Below, piece after piece: positions 1 through 6,985 of a stretch of 9,378 nucleotides of DNA. Both the position numbers and the translations under genes were made by a program. Source of the DNA: an uncultured Porphyromonadaceae bacterium (GTDB lineage: Bacteria; Bacteroidota; Bacteroidia; Bacteroidales; Muribaculaceae); the NCBI GenBank assembly GCA_947178685.1, contig CAMWZE010000037.1, positions 1-9,378 of the forward strand. Direction: 5' to 3'. Position 1 is the first letter of the stretch, and the number at the start of each line of letters is the position of its first letter. The notes beneath the pieces are model-generated. The model worked only from the letters and a program-made list of their open reading frames with translations. It was not told where the DNA came from and ran no database searches.

Positions 1-6
1 ATGTGT

Positions 7-726
7 CTAAGAGAGAGTGCGGGCACTGCCGGGGCCGACAGATGCAAAACGACTCATCCACGAGGAGCAGCATAGCGGACGACCACACGGACCGATACCG
101 CCAATACGTCCCGCCTCCTGACGGGCACCGATCTGTTTCATCTCTATACGCACCTTGAACGTGTCGGCAAGGATCCTGATGAGTTTCCGGAAATCGACGC
201 GTTCATCGGCTATGTAATAGAATATGGCCTTTCCGCCGTCGCCCTGATACTCGACATCTCCGATTTTCATTGCAAGCCCGAGCTCCTCGGCTATCGCGCG
301 AGCCCGAATCATTGTGGAATGCTCCTTGGCACGAGCCTCCTCGAATTTCTCGATATCGGAGGGGCGGGCAATCCGGAACACTTTTTTCATTTCAGAGCCG
401 GGTTTTATACCAGCCTTCTTCATCTGCTGAGCCACGAGCGGGCCAACCATTGTGACACGTCCTATATCGTGGCCCGGGGCAGCCTCCACCGCAACGATAT
501 CGCCTATCTTGAGGTCGAGCGCAGAGGGATTTGAATAGAATCCCACACGAGTGTTCTTAAACAACACCTCCACCACGGCGGTGCGGTCGGGCGACGGTAT
601 GTCGGAGAGCCAGTCGGTGGCAAGCAACTTGCCACGCGGCTCTCTCCGGGCACATCCGAAGCATGATCCCGATTGCCTGCAACCGGGACATGCGCTCGAG
701 AAGACACCTCTCTCTTTCTCTTCCAT
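7..726 (-). CDS. ricT: RicT/YaaT-like PSP1-domain protein, 3' end lost or frameshifted
   Basis: PSP1-family protein related to Bacillus RicT (YaaT), an Fe-S subunit of the RicAFT complex that assists RNase Y in mRNA maturation. Counting from the ATG at 726, it has 239 residues. The family core is clear: VEVLFKNTRVGFY (residues 52-64), GDIVAVEAAPGHDIG (75-89), and the C-terminal motif GRIGGIGPCGRPLCCSSW (206-223) with C214, C219 and C220. A second cysteine cluster, CxxCx5CxxC (C13, C16, C22, C25), lies near the N terminus and may bind metal. I chose ATG 726 because an in-frame GTG at 783 would overlap rny, whereas 726 leaves 25 bp after the rny stop. The protein ends in SARTLS and a TAG at 7-9, just where homologues continue with an LSLNP-like segment and another cysteine pair. 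One reading frame over gives LSLRHM, which suggests a one-base shift or an assembly error at a contig end. Family assignment is sure; the exact role in this phylum is inferred. Confidence 0.85.
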   Translation of the reverse strand: MEEKERGVFSSACPGCRQSGSCFGCARREPRGKLLATDWLSDIPSPDRTAVVEVLFKNTRVGFYSNPSALDLKIGDIVAVEAAPGHDIGRVTMVGPLVAQQMKKAGIKPGSEMKKVFRIARPSDIEKFEEARAKEHSTMIRARAIAEELGLAMKIGDVEYQGDGGKAIFYYIADERVDFRKLIRILADTFKVRIEMKQIGARQEAGRIGGIGPCGRPLCCSSWMSRFASVGPGSARTLS

Positions 727-751
727 ATATAGAAATCTAAAGGTGGTGTTT

Positions 752-2293
752 TTATTTGGCGAAGGCCACAGCCCTCGTCTCACGGATGACAGTAATCTTC
801 ACCTGTCCCGGATAGGTCATCTCGTCTTGGATTTTACGGGCTATTTCGTTGGATAGCTTATCGGTTTCCTCATCTGTGATCTTGTCGGCACCTACTATCA
901 CACGGAGCTCGCGACCAGCCTGAATGGCGTATGTCTTAAGCACCCCGGGGTAGGAGAGGGCGATCTGCTCAAGGTCGTTGAGACGTTTGATATAAGCCTC
1001 TACAATTTCACGTCGGGCACCCGGACGGGCACCGGATATAGCATCACAAACCTGCACAATTGGAGCAAGAAGAGAAGTCTGCTCCACCTCATCGTGGTGG
1101 GCACCGATGGCGTTGCAAATCTCCGGTTTCTCCTTGAATTTCTCAGCAAGCTTCATGCCGAGGAGTGCGTGAGGCAGCTCCGGCTCGTCGTCGGGCACCT
1201 TGCCGATATCGTGGAGGAGTCCTGCACGACGTGCCTTCTTCGGGTTTAATCCGAGCTCAGAAGCCATCACGGCACATAAGTTGGCTGTCTCGCGGGAATG
1301 CTGCAGGAGGGTCTGACCATATGAGGAGCGGTATTTCATCTTTCCCACCATACGGATGAGTTCCGGATGCAGACCGTGTATACCAAGGTCGATGGCGGTT
1401 CGTTTGCCGGTCTCGATGATCTCTTCCTCCACCTGGCGTTTCACTTTAGCCACCACCTCTTCGATTCGGGCGGGATGTATGCGGCCGTCAACCACAAGCT
1501 GATGCAGAGCGAGACGAGCAATCTCACGACGCACGGGGTCGAAGCCTGAAAGCACGATGGCCTCCGGAGTGTCGTCTACGATTATCTCGATTCCGGTGGC
1601 AGCTTCAAGGGCACGGATATTGCGTCCCTCTCGGCCGATGATGCGTCCCTTGATCTCATCATTGTCGATGTGGAACACAGTCACAGAGTTCTCTACGGCA
1701 GCCTCAGTGGCAACTCTCTGGATAGACTGAATCACGATCTTTTTAGCCTCCTTGGATGCGGTGAGTTTCGCATCGTCCATGATGTCGTTGATATAGCCGG
1801 CGGCCGCTGTCTTGGCCTCGTCTTTCAACGACTCCACAAGTTTCTCCTTAGCCTCTTCGGCTGAAAGTCCGGAGATACGTTCCAGTTCGTCCTGAGCCTG
1901 ACGGTGGAGATGTTCCACCTGATTGTGGCGGGAGTTGATTTGTTCCTCGCGATTGTCGAGGGCAGCTTTAGCCGAGTCGAGTTCCTTCTTACGACGGGCG
2001 AGTTCCCCCTGCTGCTGATTGAGCTGTTGTTCTTTCTGGCGGGCACGTGCCTCGGAGGCCTGTGCTTTCTGCACTTTCTGAGAGGCAGAACGTTCGGCAT
2101 CGGAGAGAATCTTCATCTCCTCCTCTTTAGCTTTGAGTATCTGTTTCTCCTTGATGACGTCGGCTTCTCTTTTAGCCTCCTCAACGATGATATTTGCCTG
2201 AGATCTGGCATTTTTCTTAGCCACTGACAGGGCCACTATATAGCCGATGGCAGCTGCGCCTAAAGCTATAATAATCCATATTGTTGTTTCCAT
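752..2293 (-). CDS. rny: Ribonuclease Y
   Basis: Membrane-anchored endoribonuclease that starts decay and processing of mRNAs. The 513 residues show the complete family layout: an N-terminal transmembrane helix (about residues 4-24), a long charged coiled coil rich in E, K, Q and A (about 28-160), a KH RNA-binding domain with the [10 protein letters not shown] loop (216-225), and an HD hydrolase domain. Visible HD-domain candidates for metal binding are H332 (LLQHSRE), H361-D362 (LLHDIGK), H399-H400 (GAHHDE) and D417 ([14 protein letters not shown]). The length matches the usual 510-520 residues, and the ATG at 2291-2293 leads straight into the membrane helix. It follows zapA after a 255-bp gap and is followed 25 bp later by the ricT-like gene, so rny and ricT are probably cotranscribed. 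I found no clear promoter consensus immediately upstream. No key residue appears to be missing. Confidence 0.97.
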   Translation of the reverse strand: METTIWIIIALGAAAIGYIVALSVAKKNARSQANIIVEEAKREADVIKEKQILKAKEEEMKILSDAERSASQKVQKAQASEARARQKEQQLNQQQGELARRKKELDSAKAALDNREEQINSRHNQVEHLHRQAQDELERISGLSAEEAKEKLVESLKDEAKTAAAGYINDIMDDAKLTASKEAKKIVIQSIQRVATEAAVENSVTVFHIDNDEIKGRIIGREGRNIRALEAATGIEIIVDDTPEAIVLSGFDPVRREIARLALHQLVVDGRIHPARIEEVVAKVKRQVEEEIIETGKRTAIDLGIHGLHPELIRMVGKMKYRSSYGQTLLQHSRETANLCAVMASELGLNPKKARRAGLLHDIGKVPDDEPELPHALLGMKLAEKFKEKPEICNAIGAHHDEVEQTSLLAPIVQVCDAISGARPGARREIVEAYIKRLNDLEQIALSYPGVLKTYAIQAGRELRVIVGADKITDEETDKLSNEIARKIQDEMTYPGQVKITVIRETRAVAFAK

Positions 2294-2548
2294 TTATCTA
2301 ATAATACAAATTCTGATGGTATTTAATTGAAGATGTTAAGTATTTGTCACATTTATATCAAAATCCTTGCCGCCCGGGAATGGAAAAAACCATACCGTTA
2401 AAATGCGAAAAGCCGAGATACCGCTGAGTGCGGATTCCGGCCAAAGGGAAACAACAATACGAGACAGACAGGATAAATGATGGCGCGTCGCATAATCTGT
2501 TGAGGCGCGAGGTTGACGTAACAAGGAAAGGGTGTCGGGAGAGCCGCA
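2294..2548 (-). ncRNA. zapA-rny gap; possible small RNA or long leader (uncertain)
   Basis: This 255-bp stretch between zapA and rny has no credible gene; the short minus-strand reading frames in it start at poor codons or look compositionally random. Read on the minus strand it contains a strong hairpin (2412-2441) and a 6-bp complementarity, TCCTTG with CAAGGA, that could bring flanking arms together around that hairpin. An AT-rich stretch then leads to the rny start. The gap is the longest non-coding stretch in the window. In Proteobacteria 6S RNA commonly lies just downstream of zapA, which is why I considered a 6S-like RNA, but I cannot build a convincing 6S fold here. It could equally be the zapA terminator plus the rny leader. 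Confidence 0.2.
2401..2441 (-). terminator. Strong hairpin after zapA, possible terminator
   Basis: On the minus strand GCCGGAAT-CCGC pairs with GCGG-TATCTCGGC around an ACTCA loop, giving about eleven pairs with one bulge, one mismatch and a G-U pair. It is followed by CTTTTCGCATTTT. The U-tract is interrupted, so termination would be partial at best. The hairpin could instead be the tip of a structured RNA in this gap, or a processing site in a zapA-rny transcript. Confidence 0.35.
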
Positions 2549-2860
2549 TCAGGTGGCGGCATCCGATCTATGGTTAAGAATCAAGTCAAGCTTGCGGTCG
2601 ATTTCATCGGCCATTGCTGAGGCTTCCTTGTGACGGTTAAATAAATCCTGATAATAGTAGGCTATCTGATAGGCTACCATGGCGAGGATCTCCCTATCGG
2701 AACGTGAGGGATATTGCTGTCGGAATTCCTTGAATTTGTCGGATGCAATCTTTTCGGCATCACGCACGGCGTCTTGCTTCTGGAAGTCGACAGTGAGAGT
2801 CAGTCTCTCCCCGCCTATATTTAGAATCATTTTTACTTTGTCGGTATCGTTCATCGTCAT
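2549..2860 (-). CDS. zapA: Cell division protein ZapA
   Basis: Small FtsZ-ring-associated protein that bundles FtsZ protofilaments at the division site. The 103 residues fit the family: an N-terminal beta segment (VKMILNIGGERLTLTV, about 9-24), then helices with RDAEKIASDKFKEFR (33-47), and a C-terminal coiled coil (about 56-95) containing the MVAYQIAYYYQDLF segment. The start at 2860 overlaps the stop of the upstream coiled-coil gene as ATGA, indicating translational coupling. A second in-frame ATG at 2854 lies 7 nt after a GGAGG sequence, which would be better Shine-Dalgarno spacing and give a 101-residue protein. However, that purine run also encodes the KEE end of the upstream protein, and Bacteroidetes rely little on Shine-Dalgarno pairing, so the choice is open. 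Family call is confident. Confidence 0.9.
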   Translation of the reverse strand: MTMNDTDKVKMILNIGGERLTLTVDFQKQDAVRDAEKIASDKFKEFRQQYPSRSDREILAMVAYQIAYYYQDLFNRHKEASAMADEIDRKLDLILNHRSDAAT

Positions 2861-3153
2861 TCCTCCTTAAGCATGGAGATGCAATTGTCGATGGTTCGAA
2901 TCAATCGGGCAATGTGTCGCCGGGTTCTAATAATTGAATCCGGAGAGGATGCCAATCGGTGGGACATGGTAAGAAATTCCACATCTCTTTTGGTAGCCTC
3001 AAGTTCTTTCTTACATTCTTCGAGTTCCTGACGGAGATTCGCGTTCTCCTCCTCAAGTTGGCCGATACGCTCGCCGAGGATCTTTTCGCGCTCGCCGAGT
3101 GTTGAGACCTTGTCTGAGATTGTCTGTAGTAGAGTTGTAAGAGGAAGTGCCAT
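2857..3153 (-). CDS. Small coiled-coil protein encoded upstream of and overlapping zapA
   Basis: I do not recognise a named family. From the ATG at 3153 it has 98 residues; a GTG one codon upstream is possible but unnecessary. The N-terminal two thirds form a heptad-rich coiled coil (about residues 8-65, with LGEREKILGERIGQLEEEN), then a short break (LASSPDS) and a basic helical tail (IIRTRRHIARLIRTIDNCISML). There is no signal peptide or membrane segment, so it should be cytoplasmic. It overlaps zapA by four bases and has its own strong promoter, so the two are surely cotranscribed and probably made in related amounts. Size, coiled-coil nature and location recall ZapB, which works with ZapA in Proteobacteria, but I see no direct sequence match. 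A division-associated role is inferred from context only. Confidence 0.85.
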   Translation of the reverse strand: MALPLTTLLQTISDKVSTLGEREKILGERIGQLEEENANLRQELEECKKELEATKRDVEFLTMSHRLASSPDSIIRTRRHIARLIRTIDNCISMLKEE

Positions 3154-3170
3154 CACTGCCTAAATTTTTA

Positions 3171-3202
3171 CAAAAGTAACACCTTTGGCCGAATTAACCA
3201 AA
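3171..3202 (-). promoter_or_regulatory. Bacteroidetes-type promoter for the coiled-coil gene and zapA
   Basis: On the minus strand a -33 TTTG (3202-3199) and a -7 TACTTTTG (3178-3171), a full match to TAnnTTTG, are separated by 20 bp, the spacing expected for the principal sigma factor of Bacteroidetes. Transcription would begin near 3165, leaving a leader of only about a dozen bases before the ATG at 3153. Confidence 0.75.
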
Positions 3203-3258
3203 TGAAGTGGTGTAAACTTTTCGTGGATTTGTTAATTTTTATAATTTTTCTTTATCTC

Positions 3259-3295
3259 GAAATATAAAAGAGACCGTGATGGAAGTCACGGTCTC
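3259..3295 (-). terminator. Rho-independent terminator of lptD
   Basis: A perfect 10-bp inverted repeat, GAGACCGTGA and TCACGGTCTC (3286-3295 and 3270-3279), flanks a six-base loop. On the minus strand it is followed by TTTTATATTTCG. The hairpin lies 61 bp past the lptD stop codon. The other strand continues with CGGGG rather than T residues, so it ends minus-strand transcripts only. It separates lptD from the coiled-coil/zapA unit. Confidence 0.88.
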
Positions 3296-3356
3296 CGGGG
3301 GAACATATGTGAAGTGTGGAATCAATTCGGTTGGAGAAATTGAACCGCAGTCGCGG

Positions 3357-6290
3357 TCAATACCAGTTGATGCCGTTGCTTACGGACGACTGTTGATCAT
3401 ACTTCAGGTCTTTGAGAAGCGACGACTTCACGGCTATATGGAAGTTGTAGGACTTATAAGGACCGAAAGGCACAAACGAGGCCGACATGGTGAAGCAGTG
3501 AATGTCGCGCGAGACGGAACAGTTCATATAAGCAATCTTCTTCAAGTCGAAGTTGTAGGAGGCGGAGAAGGAGAAGTTCCAGTTGGTAGTGGGGCGGATA
3601 TTGCCGTTGAAGGAGAGATTCTGAGTCCACTTACCCCGGTATTCAAGCTTATCCTTATTGAATGTGCCATACCCATAGTTGACGGAGTAGTTGAATGTCA
3701 AGCTCCAGGGACATTCCCATTTTGCGTATCCGTCGGCATCAGCGGCGGCCTGTTCCTCGCGGGCCTGCCTTCGTCGGTCGCGCTTGAGGTCGCCGTATTG
3801 GGTGAAATTATCAGCATCCGAGCCGTCGGATCCGTCGAAAGGTGCATCATCGCCGTCGTCGCCATTGCCGCTGTTTTTTCCGTTGGCCTTGTTGTCTTTC
3901 TCACTCTTCTTCTTGAATGTCTGATTATTGAAGGTGTAGGAGAAAGAGGTGCCGGTGGAGGAGAGACGAGCCCATCCTTTTCCTGCGGCAAGACGCGTTT
4001 TGTTGATTCTTACCGGAGAGCCGGAGGGGGAGAGAGCGTAGCAGTAGGGATCCCATGTGGCTGAGAGGTTGAGATTGAAGTTCTTCACGAGACGCAACAG
4101 AATGGAAGTGTTTATATTACTCCAGTTCATAGAGTCGGCCGCGAAGTTGTAGCTCTGGCTTACGGAGAAGTTCTCGATAAGTGAGACCTTCTTCACACCT
4201 GTGGAATCGGCATCGCTCTTCACTTTCATCTCAAGGTTGTTGGCAAGGCTGACTGAAACCACCCCCGACTTTCCCTGAGATGTAGACCCGAAGATGCCGT
4301 GGGAGAAATAGTTGTATTTCCTTGTCTGGGGGAGACCCTGAGCATCGATGTAATTGTAGCTGCCCCAGCTGCCCCACATAGGGTCGCTGAAATCGGGAGA
4401 AGCGGAGAACGACACGGTTGGCGTGAGCACATGGCGGATCATCTGCACTTTGTCGCCGAGGAATTTCATCGGTTTCCAGAATCCGTATATTTTTGTGTCG
4501 AGTGATATGGCTCCATTGAAGTCAAACACGTTGTAGAAACCATAAGTGGTGTCCATCACCTCACGCGAAGCCTGGGTGTCCCAATCGCGGCGTATCTTGG
4601 AGGTGTACATTCGGTCGTTCATGGAGATCGACGGGGAGAGATTGATATATTTGAAGATCGAGAAGGTAGCGGAGATCGGGAGGGAGTGTCGCATACCGTT
4701 ACGCCAGTCTTTAATCAGGCTCTTCTTAAAGAATTGGTCTTGCTGGGCGGTCAGAGAGTTTTGGAACTGTCCGCTATAGGAGAGACGTATCTTCTCATAC
4801 CATTTCTCACCGCCGACCGACACCTTGCGTTTGAACGGAGCGGTCTGTGACAGGGTGACGTTGAGATTGGGGAACGACACCGCAAGAGTGGAGTCTTGCG
4901 TACGTTGTGAGATGTTGGCGGTGGTGGAGAGGCTCCACTTGGTTCCCGGGAAACGATAGGTCATGTTCACGGTAGACGATTTGGTATTCTCCGTGAACGA
5001 AGAGTTATAATATGAGTTGAGGTCGTTTCGTGAATATCCCGAAGTGGCAAAGTTTACCGATGCCGAGAAATTCATATTGGGGTTGGCCTTGGCATCCTGC
5101 GAATGGCTCCAGATAAGCTGGAAGTTCTTCTGCTTGGAATAGTCGGGGCTTCCTTTTTCTCCATATATTGTAGTGATATAGGAGAAATCGAAGCTGCCTC
5201 TGAATTTGTAGCGTTTGGTGTAGGAGGAATGTCCCGAGAGGCCCCATGATCCCTTAGTGTAGATTTCGCCACGGAGAGCAAGATCCACGTAATCGGATAT
5301 GGCGAAGTAGTAGCCGCCGTCGCGTAGATAGAAGCCTCGGTTGTAGTCTTCACCGACGGTCGGGAACAGGATACCGCTTGAATAATCTTTGGAAAACGGG
5401 AAATAGCCGAAGGGGAGGGCAATGGGGAGAGGAACATCGGCCACCACCATATAGAAAGGACCCGTGATCACATTTTTGCCCGGTTTCATTCTACCTTTTG
5501 TGATATTGATGTAGAAGTGGGGATGTTCGTGGTCGTCGCAGGTGGTGTATTTACCGTCGGAGAAGAAGAAAGAGCCATCTTCCATCTTTTTTGATGCTCC
5601 GCCGGTGAGGAATCCCTCGCCCTGTTCGGTGATGACATCAGTGATGTATCCACGCTCGGTCTTGAAGTTATAGCTCATCTCTTTCGACTCATACTCATCC
5701 TTTCCATCTTTGAAGATAGGATAGCCGGACATATTACCGGTAGAATCGAGCGCTCCGGATGCATAGACCGTGTTCTTGTCAAGCTCCATATGTATCTGCT
5801 CGGCAGATAGTTTGAAAGAGCCGTATTCCACATCCGCCTCACCATAAAGGTAAGTGTTGTTCTGCCCCAGCATAACGAGAGAGTCTTTTGCCTCGAAGGC
5901 AACGGAGGTCTCAAGGTCGGATTTGGTGCGGTTGATGCGGGAGAGGACACTGCGAGAGGAATCGGAGGGTAATGGTTCACCGCGACGTGCACGGTATGAG
6001 GCAGAGTCGACATCTACTCCCGGCAGAGGCATGGAGGTGGAGTCGGGATCTTGCGGAATATCAGCGAGAGAGTCGGATGGAGAGGGAGTAGGTAAGGGAC
6101 GGGATATGCGTGAAGTGGCCGCAGAATCTAAGGGCATACGAGAGGTGTCCACCGTGTCGGAGGTGGGTGATTCAGACACCGCCAACGGTTTCATCCGAGG
6201 GTGTCCGCTCTGCCCGGCGATAATGGAGCCGATAAAGGCAAAAGCCGATATGTATAAGATTGGTCGTCGCTTCACGATTAGCAGTTTCAT
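3357..6290 (-). CDS. lptD: LPS-assembly outer-membrane protein LptD (Bacteroidetes type)
   Basis: Outer-membrane beta-barrel that inserts lipopolysaccharide or lipooligosaccharide into the outer leaflet, working with LptE and receiving cargo over the LptA bridge. From the ATG at 6290 it has 977 residues; a GTG 18 codons upstream is rejected because it would precede the signal peptide (basic MKLLIVKRR, then a hydrophobic run to about residue 25). Next come a Pro/Ser/Asp-rich linker (about 30-120), an OstA/LptA-like beta domain (about 125-285), and a long barrel with the conserved region TTCDDHEHPHFYI (249-261) and the PFGYFPF segment (293-299). The chain ends in an aromatic pair (INWY), typical of barrels recognised by the BAM complex. 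An unusual acidic, low-complexity insert (about 793-856, rich in D, G, S, N, then R and A) probably forms a flexible loop. It is longer than Proteobacterial LptD (about 780 residues), as is usual in this phylum. Flanked by its own promoter element and terminator. Confidence 0.88.
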   Translation of the reverse strand: MKLLIVKRRPILYISAFAFIGSIIAGQSGHPRMKPLAVSESPTSDTVDTSRMPLDSAATSRISRPLPTPSPSDSLADIPQDPDSTSMPLPGVDVDSASYRARRGEPLPSDSSRSVLSRINRTKSDLETSVAFEAKDSLVMLGQNNTYLYGEADVEYGSFKLSAEQIHMELDKNTVYASGALDSTGNMSGYPIFKDGKDEYESKEMSYNFKTERGYITDVITEQGEGFLTGGASKKMEDGSFFFSDGKYTTCDDHEHPHFYINITKGRMKPGKNVITGPFYMVVADVPLPIALPFGYFPFSKDYSSGILFPTVGEDYNRGFYLRDGGYYFAISDYVDLALRGEIYTKGSWGLSGHSSYTKRYKFRGSFDFSYITTIYGEKGSPDYSKQKNFQLIWSHSQDAKANPNMNFSASVNFATSGYSRNDLNSYYNSSFTENTKSSTVNMTYRFPGTKWSLSTTANISQRTQDSTLAVSFPNLNVTLSQTAPFKRKVSVGGEKWYEKIRLSYSGQFQNSLTAQQDQFFKKSLIKDWRNGMRHSLPISATFSIFKYINLSPSISMNDRMYTSKIRRDWDTQASREVMDTTYGFYNVFDFNGAISLDTKIYGFWKPMKFLGDKVQMIRHVLTPTVSFSASPDFSDPMWGSWGSYNYIDAQGLPQTRKYNYFSHGIFGSTSQGKSGVVSVSLANNLEMKVKSDADSTGVKKVSLIENFSVSQSYNFAADSMNWSNINTSILLRLVKNFNLNLSATWDPYCYALSPSGSPVRINKTRLAAGKGWARLSSTGTSFSYTFNNQTFKKKSEKDNKANGKNSGNGDDGDDAPFDGSDGSDADNFTQYGDLKRDRRRQAREEQAAADADGYAKWECPWSLTFNYSVNYGYGTFNKDKLEYRGKWTQNLSFNGNIRPTTNWNFSFSASYNFDLKKIAYMNCSVSRDIHCFTMSASFVPFGPYKSYNFHIAVKSSLLKDLKYDQQSSVSNGINWY

Positions 6291-6343
6291 CTTGCTGGGT
6301 CTGCCGATCTCAAGGGAAAACACAGGGAGGTCGGTCAGATTCA

Positions 6344-6362
6344 CTTTGCGGTTGCAAAGTTA
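6344..6362 (-). promoter_or_regulatory. -7 promoter element of lptD with overlapping palindrome
   Basis: The minus strand reads TAACTTTGC at 6362-6354, a full match to the Bacteroidetes -7 box TAnnTTTG. I see only a weak -33 candidate (TTTA, spacing 23). A start near 6348 would give a leader of about 58 bases. The TTTGC of the box is one arm of a perfect inverted repeat, CTTTGC-N4-GCAAAG (6344-6359), which could be an operator or simple chance. Confidence 0.5.
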
Positions 6363-6430
6363 GCAATAAAATGCAAGCTTGGTGCTAAATAAGTTTTAAA
6401 AAAACATAAGTACCTGCAAAAATCAATAAA

Positions 6431-6970
6431 TCAGCCGAAGATGAGATGGAGGTCGAGGAACCGGCGCAGCGAGTCGGGACCGAACTTCTCCATCTGCCGC
6501 ATCACCTTGTCAAGGGGTTTCTCTTCAGTGAGCACACCCGACTTGGAGAAAAACTTATCGGCATAACATATGGCCTTCTCTTCAATTGATCTGGGGCACA
6601 TGTCACGGTGGGGGAGAGGAAGATTTTGCCTGACAATATCATCGATGGTGAGGCCGGAGCCGGTGTGACGTTCGCATACGAGTGCATGGCGTTCGAGCCC
6701 CAGCTCACTCAGCATCCGGCTTCCTTCAACTCCGTGGCATATATAGGGGAGATCGCCATAGCAGAAGATTGCCGGAGCGTTGCATCTCACTACCCCTATG
6801 TCGTGAAGTAGGGCTGCCTCGCGCACAAATTCCAGATCTGCCTCGATGTTCTTTATACGCAGACACTCAAGTGCTTTACGGGCCACACATTCAGAATGTG
6901 TGGCCACGGTAGAAAGCAACTCGGGATTATCTTTATAGAAAAGATTGAATATTCCGGAAATGTCAAGCAT
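6431..6970 (-). CDS. HD-domain phosphohydrolase, uncharacterised
   Basis: A 179-residue stand-alone HD-superfamily protein, probably a cytoplasmic metal-dependent phosphohydrolase of unknown substrate. Visible metal-ligand candidates are H25 (VATHSECVA), H56-D57 (AALLHDIGV), H79 (YICHGVEGSRML), H102 (CERHTGSG) and D138 (CYADKFFS), a spacing like that of HDIG-type hydrolases. No signal peptide, membrane helix or fused domain is present; the HD fold fills nearly the whole chain. The ATG at 6970 lies 15 bp after the ilvE stop, so the two are likely cotranscribed. The functional link to branched-chain amino-acid metabolism, if any, is unknown. It shares only the HD fold with the RNase Y encoded elsewhere in the window and has no KH domain. 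Homologues annotated simply as HD-domain or phosphohydrolase proteins are common in Bacteroidales; a nucleotide substrate is possible but unsupported. Confidence 0.85.
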   Translation of the reverse strand: MLDISGIFNLFYKDNPELLSTVATHSECVARKALECLRIKNIEADLEFVREAALLHDIGVVRCNAPAIFCYGDLPYICHGVEGSRMLSELGLERHALVCERHTGSGLTIDDIVRQNLPLPHRDMCPRSIEEKAICYADKFFSKSGVLTEEKPLDKVMRQMEKFGPDSLRRFLDLHLIFG

Positions 6971-6985
6971 AGCTTAAAAATACTG

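Noticed and set aside
727..783. Upstream GTG start for the ricT-like gene
   Set aside because: It would overlap rny by 32 bp and add residues with no family match; the ATG at 726 fits the gap after rny.
2336..2549. Two overlapping minus-strand frames of about 62 codons in the zapA-rny gap
   Set aside because: One starts at TTG. Both have random-looking composition and no domain; they overlap the hairpin and each other.
3276..4064. 262-codon open frame on the plus strand opposite the lptD 3' end
   Set aside because: It lies mostly inside lptD in antisense and begins in the lptD terminator hairpin. Its protein is a repetitive Val/Ile/Gly/Glu mix reflecting the lptD codons, and it has no promoter of its own.
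6291..6344. Upstream GTG start for lptD
   Set aside because: It would put 18 extra residues before a clear signal peptide, and its GTG lies at or upstream of the likely transcription start.
5854..6363. 169-codon open frame on the plus strand opposite the lptD 5' end
   Set aside because: Antisense to the signal peptide and linker of lptD; Arg/Glu/Ser-rich shadow composition and no family resemblance.
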